From contig NZ_JAALDK010000001.1 of NCBI RefSeq assembly GCF_013366925.1, positions 124,001-188,000 on the forward strand: a DNA stretch of 64,000 nt, written 5' to 3'. How positions within the stretch are numbered: the stretch's first letter is position 1; each line of letters starts with the position of its first letter. The notes beneath the pieces are model-generated. The model was not told where the DNA came from and searched no databases. It saw nothing but the letters and a program-made list of their open reading frames with translations. The position numbers and the translations under genes are program-made. This DNA comes from Paraburkholderia youngii (GTDB taxonomy: Bacteria; Pseudomonadota; Gammaproteobacteria; Burkholderiales; Burkholderiaceae). Positions 40,116 through 48,831 of the stretch are shown piece by piece.

Positions 40116-40895
40116 TTATCCGGCGATGTAGATTTGACAATTCGCGGCGTTCAGAGCCTCGGCCATGTCGGCGGGTGGGGCGGCGTCGGTGAACAGCGCG
40201 TCGATCTGCTCGAGATGTCCCTGGCGAACTAGCGCGGGCCGGCCAAACTTGGAGTGATCGGCGGCGAGGAAAACGGTGCGCGCGTGCTCGATGATCGCCT
40301 CGGCGACACGCACTTCGCGCGTATCGAAATCGCGCAGCGTACCGTCCGTTTCGATGCTCGACGTGCCGATGATCGCGAAATCGACCTTGAACTGACGGAT
40401 GAAGTCGATCGCCAGTTCCCCGACGATGCCCTTGTCCCACGGTCGCACGATGCCGCCCGTCACCAGCACTTCGCAGTCCGGGTAGCCGCTCATCATGCTC
40501 GCGACGTTCAGATTGTTCGTGATCACGCGCAAGCCGCGGTGGCGGTTCAGCGCGCGTGCCACTTCCTCGGTGGTCGTGCCGAGGTTGATGAACAGCGATG
40601 CCTGGTCCGGAATGTGAGTGGCCACCAGCGCCGCGATGCGTCGCTTCTCTTCATGGAACATGCGCTGGCGCGCGGTGTAGGAGACGTTCTCGGAACTGGT
40701 CGGCAGACTGGCGCCGCCGTGATAGCGGCGCAGCAGGTTTATATCGGCGAGCCAGTTGACGTCGCGGCGGATCGTCTGCGGGGTGACGTCGAAGTGGCTC
40801 GCGAGGTCGTCCACGGTCACGAAGCCGTCGCGTTGCACCCACTCCAGCAATTCCTGTTGCCGGGCGTTGAGAGTCAGGCGGGGGTCTCGTGTCAT
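40116..40895 (-). CDS. glpR: DeoR-family glycerol regulon repressor
   Basis: 259 aa. N-terminal HTH (VDDLASHFDVTPQTIRRDVNWL, about residues 22-43) and a C-terminal sugar-phosphate isomerase-like sensor (INLGTTTEEVARALNRH; VTGGIVRPWDKGIVGE; FLAADHSKFGR). It probably senses glycerol-3-phosphate and represses glpD/glpK through the operator cluster at 38270. Start at ATG 40895 (MTRDPRLTLNARQQ) is by family resemblance. It is separated from glpD by three unrelated genes. Confidence 0.9.
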   Translation of the reverse strand: MTRDPRLTLNARQQELLEWVQRDGFVTVDDLASHFDVTPQTIRRDVNWLADINLLRRYHGGASLPTSSENVSYTARQRMFHEEKRRIAALVATHIPDQASLFINLGTTTEEVARALNRHRGLRVITNNLNVASMMSGYPDCEVLVTGGIVRPWDKGIVGELAIDFIRQFKVDFAIIGTSSIETDGTLRDFDTREVRVAEAIIEHARTVFLAADHSKFGRPALVRQGHLEQIDALFTDAAPPADMAEALNAANCQIYIAG

Positions 40896-41096
40896 GTGTG
40901 GTGTGTCGTGGCTGTTGTGTCGGCGCGGTCCGTCGTCGTCATCAAGCGGCTGGCCGAAAGCCGGCCGTCGACGAACGCGGTTGCGGCTATTGTAAGACCA
41001 TCGTGCCCTTTGTCCGCCAACTGGCGCAGTCCGCTGGAATTCGCCGAGAGCACTACGGATTTGCTCGATCCCCTCGTTCAGGCGCATTTCGCATTT

Positions 41097-41115
41097 ATTC
41101 ATTTAATAAATGAAT
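41097..41115. promoter_or_regulatory. 19-bp palindrome upstream of ggt
   Basis: ATTCATTTA at 41097-41105 and TAAATGAAT at 41107-41115 form a perfect 9-bp inverted repeat about one central A, in an AT-rich island 119 bases before the ggt ATG. It is a candidate operator for the ggt-transporter pair; the binding regulator is not known. Confidence 0.6.
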
Positions 41116-41233
41116 TTGTTTTTTGGCGCGCTTCGCGATGCAATCCTGGGTTTCGCGATTTACCTGCTTTACAACCTTTCCCCTGATGTCCGGCGACTTT
41201 TTCGTGCCGGCCGCGCTTTCGAGAGTGTTCGAC

Positions 41234-42874
41234 ATGACTGGCTTCAGCAACTGGCAAAACCCTTATCCGACGCAACGTCTGCCCGTATTCGCACGCAATA
41301 TCGTTTCGACCTCGCACCCGCTCGCCGCGCAGGCCGGGCTGCGCATGCTGTGGAAAGGCGGCAATGCCGTCGATGCGGCCATCGCGGCCGCCGCCGCGAT
41401 CACGGTGGTCGAGCCGGTGTCGTGCGGCCTGGGCGGCGACGCGTTCGCGCTCGTGTGGGACGGCAAGAAGCTGCATGGTCTGAACGCGTCGGGCGTAGCG
41501 CCGGCCGCGTGGAACGTCGATTACTTCAAGCGCAAATATGGCGAGGAAAACGGCCTCGCGCAGCAGCCGAAGCGCGGCTGGGATGCGGTCACCGTGCCGG
41601 GTGTGATCGCCGGCTGGGAAGCGCTGCACCAGAAGTTCGGCAAGCTGCCGTTCGCCGACCTGATGGAGCCGGCCATCGAAATCGCCGAGCGCGGTCACGC
41701 GGTGGCGAGCATCGTCGCTTACAAGTGGGCAGCCGCGGTGCCTGAGCTGAAGGACCAGCCGGGCTTCGCGCAAACCTTCATGCCGCGCGGCCGTGCGCCC
41801 GAGGTCAGCGAGCTGGTGCGCTTCCCCGGTCACGCGAAGACGCTGCGCCTGCTCGCCGAGCAAGGCCCGCGCGCGTTCTACGAAGGCGAAATCGCCGAGC
41901 GGATTGCCGCGTTCGCGCGCGCAGGCGGCGGCGCGCTGAGCGCCGACGATCTGCGCAACTACCGCGCTGACTGGGTCGAGCCGATCGGCAAGGACTATCG
42001 CGGCTACACCGTGCACGAGATTCCGCCGAACGGCCAGGGCATCGCGGCGCTGGTTGCGCTCGGCATCCTGGAAAAGTTCGACGTGAAGTCGCTGAAGGTC
42101 GACAGCGTCGAGTCGCAGCATCTGCAGATCGAAGCGATGAAGCTCGCGTTTGCCGACGTGTATCGCTATGTCGCCGATCCGCGCTCGATGGAAGTCACGC
42201 CCGAGCAGATGCTGGACGACGCGTATCTGAGCTCACGCGCGAAGCTGATCGATCCGAAGCGCGCGACGCACTTCGACTTCGGCATGCCGATGGCGGGCGG
42301 CACGATCTACATGTCGGCCGTGGACGAGAGCGGCATGATGGTCAGCTTCATCCAGTCGAACTACATGGGCTTCGGCTCGGGTGTCGTGGTGCCCGAGAGC
42401 GGCATCGCGCTGCAGAACCGCGGCTGCGGCTTCTCGATGGACCCGAAGTCGCCGAACGTCGTCGAGGGCGGCAAGCGGCCGTTCCACACGATCATTCCGG
42501 CATTCCTCACGCAGCAGGTGAACGGCCAGCAGGAAGCGGTGATGAGCTTCGGCGTGATGGGCGGCGACATGCAGCCGCAAGGTCATCTGCAGACCGTGGT
42601 GCGCATGCTCGACTACGGACAGCAGCCGCAGGCCGCGTGCGATGCGCCGCGCTGGAAGGTCAACCGCGACTTCACGGTCGATATCGAGTCGACGCTCGAT
42701 CCGAAGACCACCGAGGGCCTGCAGAAGCTCGGCCACACGATCAAGTCGGTCGACGATCCGTACATGGACTTCGGCTCCGGCCAGTTCATCTGGAAGCTCG
42801 ATCGCAACGAGCCGGAGCGCGGCTACGTAGCGGCCAGCGACAGCCGCCGCGACGGTCTGGCGGCCGGCTTCTAG
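41234..42874 (+). CDS. ggt: Gamma-glutamyltransferase family protein
   Basis: 546 aa Ntn-hydrolase of the gamma-glutamyltransferase family. GGNAVDAAIAAAAAITVVEPVSCGLGGDAF (about 42-71) and PNGQGIAALVALGILE are family blocks. The autoprocessing site would be T357 within GGTIYMSAVDESG; this differs from the common TTH context and recalls the YwrD-type subgroup. No signal peptide is evident, so it is probably cytoplasmic. It starts at ATG 41234 and is followed by an MHS transporter, suggesting uptake and hydrolysis of a gamma-glutamyl or amide compound. Confidence 0.87.
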   Translation: MTGFSNWQNPYPTQRLPVFARNIVSTSHPLAAQAGLRMLWKGGNAVDAAIAAAAAITVVEPVSCGLGGDAFALVWDGKKLHGLNASGVAPAAWNVDYFKRKYGEENGLAQQPKRGWDAVTVPGVIAGWEALHQKFGKLPFADLMEPAIEIAERGHAVASIVAYKWAAAVPELKDQPGFAQTFMPRGRAPEVSELVRFPGHAKTLRLLAEQGPRAFYEGEIAERIAAFARAGGGALSADDLRNYRADWVEPIGKDYRGYTVHEIPPNGQGIAALVALGILEKFDVKSLKVDSVESQHLQIEAMKLAFADVYRYVADPRSMEVTPEQMLDDAYLSSRAKLIDPKRATHFDFGMPMAGGTIYMSAVDESGMMVSFIQSNYMGFGSGVVVPESGIALQNRGCGFSMDPKSPNVVEGGKRPFHTIIPAFLTQQVNGQQEAVMSFGVMGGDMQPQGHLQTVVRMLDYGQQPQAACDAPRWKVNRDFTVDIESTLDPKTTEGLQKLGHTIKSVDDPYMDFGSGQFIWKLDRNEPERGYVAASDSRRDGLAAGF

Positions 42875-43059
42875 GCCACGACGAGGCAACGCGCGGAGCT
42901 GAGGTCCACACCGGAGCTCAGCTCAGACACCCGGGCAACAGGCGACGAACGCGCGGCATTCCGTATGCCGCGCCAATGCGCGCCCACCAGCCGCCTCGCC
43001 GATGCAGGCGAAGCCGCGCCCGACACAGCTATCACGCAGCAGACACGCAGGAGACCATC

Positions 43060-44430
43060 ATGAACACCCCCGCGTCGCATTCGACAAGCGCTTCGCCTCA
43101 CGCCGCGCCGCTTTCGAAAGCGATGGTGCGGCGGATCGTTTTCTCGTCGTCGATTGGCAACGCGCTCGAGTGGTTCGACTTCCTGGTTTATGGCTACTTT
43201 GCGACGATCATCGCGAAACAGTTCTTCCCGATGCAGGACGAGTGGCTGTCGACGCTGCTCGCGATCGCCACCTTCGGCATCTCGTTCCTGATGCGCCCGC
43301 TCGGCGCGATCGTGCTCGGCGTGTACGGCGACCGCAAGGGCCGCAAAGCGGCGCTCACGCTCGCGATCGCGCTGATGATGGTCGGTACTTTCACGATGGC
43401 CGTGATGCCACCGTTTTCGACGATCGGTCTCGCGGCGCCGCTGCTGGTGCTGTTCGCGCGGCTCGTGCAGGGCTTCGCGGTCGGCGGCGAGTTCGGCAGC
43501 GCGACCGCGTTCATGGTCGAACACAGCGCGACGCGGCGCGGCTACTACGCGAGCTGGCAGTTCGCGAGCCAGGGTCTCGCGGCGATCACCGCGGCGGCCT
43601 TCGGTTCGCTGCTGACCGCGTGGCTGCCGGCCGAGCACCTGAACAGCTGGGGCTGGCGTGTGCCGTTCGTGTTCGGTCTGCTGGTCGGGCCGGTCGGCTA
43701 CTACATTCGCTCGCATCTGGACGAGACACCCGAATTCCTCGCATTGCGTGAAGAGCGGGCGGCTAGCGAAGCGGCCGGCGAACACAAGGCCGTGAACGGA
43801 TCGAAGGACGCGTCGTTCGCGAATCAGTGGGTCAACCTGCTGCTCGCGATCGGCATCGTTGCGCAGTCGACGGTCGGGGTGTACGTGCTGCAGCTCTACA
43901 TGCCGCTCTACGCGGTCAAGCAGCTGCATATGGCGGCGGCCGCCTCGTTCGGTGTGGTCGTGCTGAACGGCGGCATGCAGTTCATCTTCTCACCGATCAT
44001 GGGCGCGCTGTCCGATCGCATCGGCCGAATTCGTATCATGCTGAGCACGTCGATCCTGATGGGCCTGCTGATCTATCCGATGTTCGCATGGTTGCAGGCA
44101 CATCCGACGATTGGCTGGCTGCTCGTGCTGCAAGGCGTCGCCGGTATTTTCAAGGCCTCGTACTCGGGGCCGATGCCCGCGCTGATGTCGGAGATCTTCC
44201 CGACCCAGGTACGCTCGACTGGCCTTTCGATCGGTTACAGCATCGGCGTGACGATCTTCGGCGGCTTCGCGCCGACCATCGTCGAAACCTTCATTCATCT
44301 GACCGGCGACAAACTCGCGCCGAGTTATTACGTGCTGCTTGCGGCGGTGCTTTCGGGCGCATCGCTGATCATCGTTGCGCGGCGCATGCGTCGAGTGCGT
44401 CCCGTCTCGGGCGAGGTACAAGCTGCCTGA
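43060..44430 (+). CDS. MHS-type MFS transporter
   Basis: 456 aa, 12 predicted membrane helices. SSIGNALEWFDFLVYGYFATIIAKQFFP near residue 30, GVYGDRKGRKAAL and LVQGFAVGGEFGSATAFMVEHS are hallmarks of the metabolite:H+ symporter (citrate, proline/betaine, alpha-ketoglutarate) group. It lies 185 bases after ggt on the same strand and probably imports that enzyme's substrate or exports its product. A strong terminator follows. Confidence 0.9.
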   Translation: MNTPASHSTSASPHAAPLSKAMVRRIVFSSSIGNALEWFDFLVYGYFATIIAKQFFPMQDEWLSTLLAIATFGISFLMRPLGAIVLGVYGDRKGRKAALTLAIALMMVGTFTMAVMPPFSTIGLAAPLLVLFARLVQGFAVGGEFGSATAFMVEHSATRRGYYASWQFASQGLAAITAAAFGSLLTAWLPAEHLNSWGWRVPFVFGLLVGPVGYYIRSHLDETPEFLALREERAASEAAGEHKAVNGSKDASFANQWVNLLLAIGIVAQSTVGVYVLQLYMPLYAVKQLHMAAAASFGVVVLNGGMQFIFSPIMGALSDRIGRIRIMLSTSILMGLLIYPMFAWLQAHPTIGWLLVLQGVAGIFKASYSGPMPALMSEIFPTQVRSTGLSIGYSIGVTIFGGFAPTIVETFIHLTGDKLAPSYYVLLAAVLSGASLIIVARRMRRVRPVSGEVQAA

Positions 44431-44492
44431 GGAAGAGCGGGCCGCCTGGGGGCGCCCGTGTCTCCAACCCGGCCGGACCTGGGTTGTGTCCG

Positions 44493-44522
44493 AAAAGCCA
44501 GCCTTTTGGGCTGGCTTTTTTT
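44493..44522 (+). terminator. Terminator after the ggt-MHS pair
   Basis: AAAAGCCAGCC pairs with GGCTGGCTTTT around a short T-rich loop, ending in seven T. Confidence 0.85.
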
Positions 44523-44763
44523 GCCTTGCGGACATCGTTTTTAATCCGCTGCAAGATTTCGACTATCTTGGAATCGGAACTGCGTCGTTGCGGCATGGTC
44601 TGTGCTGTGTGAACTGCATGGTCGGATATCTCCGGCTAACATGCAGGGTACAAGGGCCCAACTCTAATTCACGGCGTTGTATCCGGCACGGAGAACATCA
44701 CGGCGAGCGCGGGGGCGGTTGCGAAGAACTCCACGGGTCGGTACAGCATGGGAGCAAGACACA

Positions 44764-45591
44764 ATGCACACGGAGCTGAACCATGTCATGCCCTGGCGGA
44801 TCGAGGACATCGATCTGACGCGCATCGACCGGCAGAAGGCCGCGGCCAACGAAGACCTGCTGCTGTTGCTGTGCGCGGCCTCGTTCATCGAAAGCGGCAC
44901 TGATCTCTACACCAGCAATCTGAGTACATTTTTCAACGACGATCCGGAGGTCTCGGCCTGGCTCAACCACGAGTGGGAGCCCGAGGAAATGCAGCACGGC
45001 CGGGCGCTGCAGACCTATATCGCGTATGTATGGCCCGAGTTCGACTGGCACACCGCGTTCCGCAATTTCATGGGCGAGTATTCGCTGACGTGCTCGGTCG
45101 ACGATTTCGAAAAGACCCGGGCGCTCGAGATGGTCGCGCGTTGCGTAGTCGAAACGGGTACCGCGACGCTGTATCGAGCGATCAACGAATGCTCGGATGA
45201 GCCGGTGCTCAAGCAGATCACCGACAACATCCGCACCGACGAAGTCCGTCATTACAAGCACTTTTTCAAGTACTTCAAGAAGTACAACCGGATCGAGGGC
45301 AACGGCCGGCTCGCGGTGCTCGGCGCGTTGATGCGTCGCGTGATGGAAATCAAGAACGAAGATTCGGAGATCGCATTGCGCCACGTGTTCGCGATTCGCT
45401 ATCCGGAGCGCGTGCACGACTCCGCATATAACCGCGAGCGCGCGGCGCGTATCAATAAGCTGGTGCGGCGCAATCTGTCCGCCGACATGTGCGTGAAGAT
45501 GCTGCTCAAGCCGCTCGATCTGCCGGCGCGCATTCAGCCGGGTGTGCATTATCCGCTCGCGAAGATCACGCAGCATGTGTTCTTTCGCTGA
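44764..45591 (+). CDS. Ferritin-like diiron protein of unknown role
   Basis: 275 aa, strongly helical. The residue pattern E43, E75xxH78, E130, E160xxH163 (FIESGT; EPEEMQHG; CVVETGT; DEVRHYKH) matches a four-helix diiron bundle such as acyl-ACP desaturases, AurF-type oxygenases or ferritins. The spacing is closer to oxygenases than to ferritins. There is no transmembrane or signal segment. GGGAG precedes the ATG at 44764. No partner reductase is adjacent. Confidence 0.8.
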   Translation: MHTELNHVMPWRIEDIDLTRIDRQKAAANEDLLLLLCAASFIESGTDLYTSNLSTFFNDDPEVSAWLNHEWEPEEMQHGRALQTYIAYVWPEFDWHTAFRNFMGEYSLTCSVDDFEKTRALEMVARCVVETGTATLYRAINECSDEPVLKQITDNIRTDEVRHYKHFFKYFKKYNRIEGNGRLAVLGALMRRVMEIKNEDSEIALRHVFAIRYPERVHDSAYNRERAARINKLVRRNLSADMCVKMLLKPLDLPARIQPGVHYPLAKITQHVFFR

Positions 45592-45611
45592 GCCTTGAAA
45601 GCGAAGCAAAG

Positions 45612-45654
45612 AGCAAAGCCCGCATCAGCCCGCATCAGCGGGCTTTGCTTTTTT
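45612..45654 (+). terminator. Terminator after the diiron protein gene
   Basis: AGCAAAGCCCGC pairs with GCGGGCTTTGCT; the 14-base loop contains a second copy of CCGCATCAG, then T6. Confidence 0.8.
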
Positions 45655-45700
45655 CGAGGCATGATTGAGCTTTACCCCCCTCTTCGACTGGATCGATGGC

Positions 45701-46234
45701 ATGAGCGATTCCTCTTCCGCATCACCGTCCGCGCGTCCGCTCGAACAGAATGTGTTCGACGAATGGCCGGCCAACGTGCGCGCGTTGTTCGACGGTTCGT
45801 CGCTTGCGGACAAGGTGGGCTTCACCGCCTCGCTGTTGAGCGTCGATGCGAACGGGCACGTGCGCACATCGCTGCTGAGCGTCGGCGAACTCTATGCACC
45901 CGACTCGCGCACGCTGTGCATTGCGCTATGGCCGCAGGCGCGCGCGACGGGCGCGATTGCGCAAAGCGGGCGCGCGGCGCTGAGCTTTGTATGCGATGCG
46001 GCGTTCTATCAGGTGCAATTGCGTATCGCGCCGCTGCCCGGTGTTGCGGGCGATGACAGCGGCCTCGTCTATCTGCTCGGCTCGATCGACACAGCGGAAG
46101 CGCAAAGCGCCCGTTATGCGCGCCTGACGGGCGGCATCACGTTCGAATTGCAGGGAGAGGGGAGTGCGGCGCTCGAGCGATGGGAACAGCAAATCGAGCA
46201 TTTGAAGCGGGCTGCCGCCGCGAGCAGCCGTTAG
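45701..46234 (+). CDS. Pyridoxamine 5'-phosphate oxidase-like (FMN split-barrel) protein
   Basis: 177 aa. The segment VGFTASLLSVDANGHVRTSLLSVGELYAPDSRTLCIALWP has the beta-strand pattern of FMN-binding split barrels. The family link is moderate; no substrate can be told. The start at ATG 45701 (MSDSSSAS) is chosen over a TTG at 45665. It is convergent with rhlE. Confidence 0.65.
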   Translation: MSDSSSASPSARPLEQNVFDEWPANVRALFDGSSLADKVGFTASLLSVDANGHVRTSLLSVGELYAPDSRTLCIALWPQARATGAIAQSGRAALSFVCDAAFYQVQLRIAPLPGVAGDDSGLVYLLGSIDTAEAQSARYARLTGGITFELQGEGSAALERWEQQIEHLKRAAAASSR

Positions 46235-46297
46235 TCTTCGAGCAGGGAAGCGCTAATGGCTGGTACGCACGCTGGCAGCCCTTAGGCCGAGCGGCGC

Positions 46298-47854
46298 TTA
46301 ACGGCCGCGGTCGCCGTTGCGCGACGGTTGCGCGCCACGCGGCGCATCGTTGCGCTTCACGCCGCCGCCGAGCAACGCGCCCGGATTGCCGTTGGGCGAA
46401 CGATTGCCTTGAGGCTTGCGCGGCGCGTGGTGCGCGGGAGCGCCATCATGCGCGGCGGCACGCGGCCGATCGTCGTGCCGCTGAGTATCGCGACGCGGCT
46501 GACCGCCATTGCCGGCCGGCTTCGCACCTTGCGGCCGCGGCGCGGGCTGAGCGTTAGACGCACGCTGTCCCGAACGCTGACCGGAGCCTTGAGCCGGCTT
46601 GGCCGATGCGCCACCACCAGCAGCGCCGTCACGACGCCCCGCGCCTTGTCCCTGGCGCTGCGAACGCCCGCCGCCACCCTGGCCGCGTCGCTGGATCGGC
46701 TCCGGCTTCGCGGTCGGATCCGGCTCGAAACCGGCGATCACTTCCTGCGGGACTGGACGCTTGATCAGCTTCTCGATGTCCTTCAGCAACTGCAGTTCAT
46801 CGACGCACACGAGCGACACCGCCTCGCCCGTCGCGCCCGCGCGACCCGTGCGGCCGATGCGGTGCACGTAGTCTTCCGGCACGTTCGGCAGATCGAAGTT
46901 GACCACGTGCGGCAGCTGATCGATATCGATGCCGCGCGCCGCGATGTCGGTTGCCACCAGCACCTGCAGCGTGCCGTCCTTGAACTCGGCGAGCGCGCGC
47001 GTGCGGGCCGATTGGCTCTTGTTGCCGTGGATCGCGAGCGCGCTGATGCCGTCCTTCGTCAGCTGCTCGGCGAGGCGGTTCGCGCCGTGCTTGGTGCGCG
47101 TGAACACGAGCACCTGGAACCAGTTGTGCTGCCGGATCAGATGCGTGAGCAGCTCGCGCTTGCGGTCGCGATCGACCGGGTGAATCTTTTGCGCGACCGT
47201 TTCGGCCGTCGTGTTGCGGCGCGCGACTTCGATCAGGGCCGGTGAATCGAGCAGGCTGTCGGCGAGCGTCTTGATCTCATCGGAGAAGGTCGCCGAGAAC
47301 AGCAGGTTCTGGCGCTTCGGCGGCAGCTTCGCGAGCACGCGCTTGATGTCGTGGATGAAACCCATGTCGAGCATGCGGTCGGCTTCGTCGAGTACGAGAA
47401 TCTCGAGATGCGACAGGTCGATGGTCTTCTGCTGCATGTGATCGAGCAGACGGCCCGGCGTCGCGACGACGATGTCAACGCCGCGCTTGAGCGCATCGAT
47501 CTGCGGATTGATGCCGACACCGCCGAACATCACGGTCGACTTCAGCTTCAGATACTTGCCGTACGCACGCACGCTTTCTTCGACCTGCGCGGCGAGTTCG
47601 CGCGTCGGCGTGAGGATCAGCGCGCGCACCACGCGCTTGCCGCCGGCGGCCGGCGCCATCGAATTGAGGCGCTGCAGGATCGGCAGCGTGAAGCCGGCGG
47701 TCTTGCCGGTGCCGGTTTGCGCGCCGGCGAGCAGATCGCCGCCGTTGAGCACGGCCGGGATCGCCTGAGTCTGGATCGGAGTCGGGCTGGTATAGCCGAG
47801 TTCATTGACAGCGCGGACCAGCGGTTCGGACAAGCCGAGGGAATCAAAAGACAT
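46298..47854 (-). CDS. rhlE: DEAD-box RNA helicase RhlE with long disordered tail
   Basis: 518 aa. Helicase core motifs are Q ([12 protein letters not shown]), I ([13 protein letters not shown]), II ([11 protein letters not shown]), III (SATF) and VI ([10 protein letters not shown]). From about residue 385 to the end the protein is Gln/Gly/Arg/Pro-rich with RGG-like repeats and few hydrophobics, an unstructured RNA-binding tail of about 135 residues. The start ATG 47854 ([11 protein letters not shown]) is by family resemblance. RNA remodelling in the cold and in ribosome assembly is the known role of relatives. Confidence 0.93.
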   Translation of the reverse strand: MSFDSLGLSEPLVRAVNELGYTSPTPIQTQAIPAVLNGGDLLAGAQTGTGKTAGFTLPILQRLNSMAPAAGGKRVVRALILTPTRELAAQVEESVRAYGKYLKLKSTVMFGGVGINPQIDALKRGVDIVVATPGRLLDHMQQKTIDLSHLEILVLDEADRMLDMGFIHDIKRVLAKLPPKRQNLLFSATFSDEIKTLADSLLDSPALIEVARRNTTAETVAQKIHPVDRDRKRELLTHLIRQHNWFQVLVFTRTKHGANRLAEQLTKDGISALAIHGNKSQSARTRALAEFKDGTLQVLVATDIAARGIDIDQLPHVVNFDLPNVPEDYVHRIGRTGRAGATGEAVSLVCVDELQLLKDIEKLIKRPVPQEVIAGFEPDPTAKPEPIQRRGQGGGGRSQRQGQGAGRRDGAAGGGASAKPAQGSGQRSGQRASNAQPAPRPQGAKPAGNGGQPRRDTQRHDDRPRAAAHDGAPAHHAPRKPQGNRSPNGNPGALLGGGVKRNDAPRGAQPSRNGDRGR

Positions 47855-48079
47855 AAAAGCTCTTTGCAATGCAGTTTCGCGAACGGCCCCGCTGAGCCCA
47901 TAGGACCCCAACGGGGAAAAACCAGCGCGGCATCGACACGCCCGCATGGCGTGTGCGAGGCCGCAGCCCGGTTCCGTTCACGGAGAAATCGGCGGCACGC
48001 TCACAGATGTGCCGAATGTTTCAACGCGCTATGCAGACACGTCGACTGGCCTTAAGTTGCAATTCGTCGCCGTGGAACG

Positions 48080-48700
48080 TCACGCGACATAGCGCGCGAC
48101 ACTGACGAATTGACACAGACTGCCCGCCAGTACGAACAGGTGCCAGATACCATGTCCGTGGCGGATGCGCTCGTCGTTGATGAAGAAATAGATGCCGGCG
48201 CTGTAGATGACGCCGCCGGCCACGAGCCACGCGGTACCCGCGGCCGGCAATGCCTGCACCAGCGGGCGGACAGCTACGAGCGCGAGCCATCCCATCAACA
48301 CATACAGCACCATCGACACGCTGCGGGTGCGTCGCCCGAGCGTGAGTTCCTGCACGATGCCGAGGGCAGCGAGCCCCCAGCTCACGCCGAATAGCGACCA
48401 GCCCCACGGTCCACGCAACGTGACGAGCGTGAACGGCGTGTAACTGCCGGCGATCAGCAGGTAGATCGCCGAATGATCGCATTTCTGCAGAATCGCCTTC
48501 AGTCGCGCATGGCTGACGCTGTGATACAGCGTCGAGATCGCATACAGCACGAACAGCATCGCACCATACACGCTGAAGCTGACGACCTTGTACGCGTCGC
48601 CGGCGAGCGCGCCCATCGTGACGAGCGCCGCCAGCCCCACCACCGACAGCACGGCGCCGACGAGATGGGTAATGCTGTTCAAACGCTCACCAAAGGGCAC
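48080..48700 (-). CDS. Hemolysin III family membrane protein (TrhA/YqfA-like)
   Basis: 206 aa with seven predicted helices and the PAQR-like motifs STLYHSVSH, CDHSAIYLLIAGSYTPF and HGIWHLFVLAGSL, whose histidines bind a metal in relatives. The start is GTG 48700, preceded by AGGAGG; no in-frame ATG lies in a comparable position. Known members control membrane fluidity or act as receptors in eukaryotes; the bacterial role is unclear. Confidence 0.85.
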   Translation of the reverse strand: MPFGERLNSITHLVGAVLSVVGLAALVTMGALAGDAYKVVSFSVYGAMLFVLYAISTLYHSVSHARLKAILQKCDHSAIYLLIAGSYTPFTLVTLRGPWGWSLFGVSWGLAALGIVQELTLGRRTRSVSMVLYVLMGWLALVAVRPLVQALPAAGTAWLVAGGVIYSAGIYFFINDERIRHGHGIWHLFVLAGSLCQFVSVARYVA

Positions 48701-48831
48701 GACTCTTTCCTCCTGCACGGTCCATGAAGGCGACCACCAACACAAACAGGCCCACATGATACCGGTACTGAAAAAACGAAGGGCGCGGCCGCGAAACTCG
48801 CAGGCCGCGCCCAGGGTACGTCGAACCCTGC

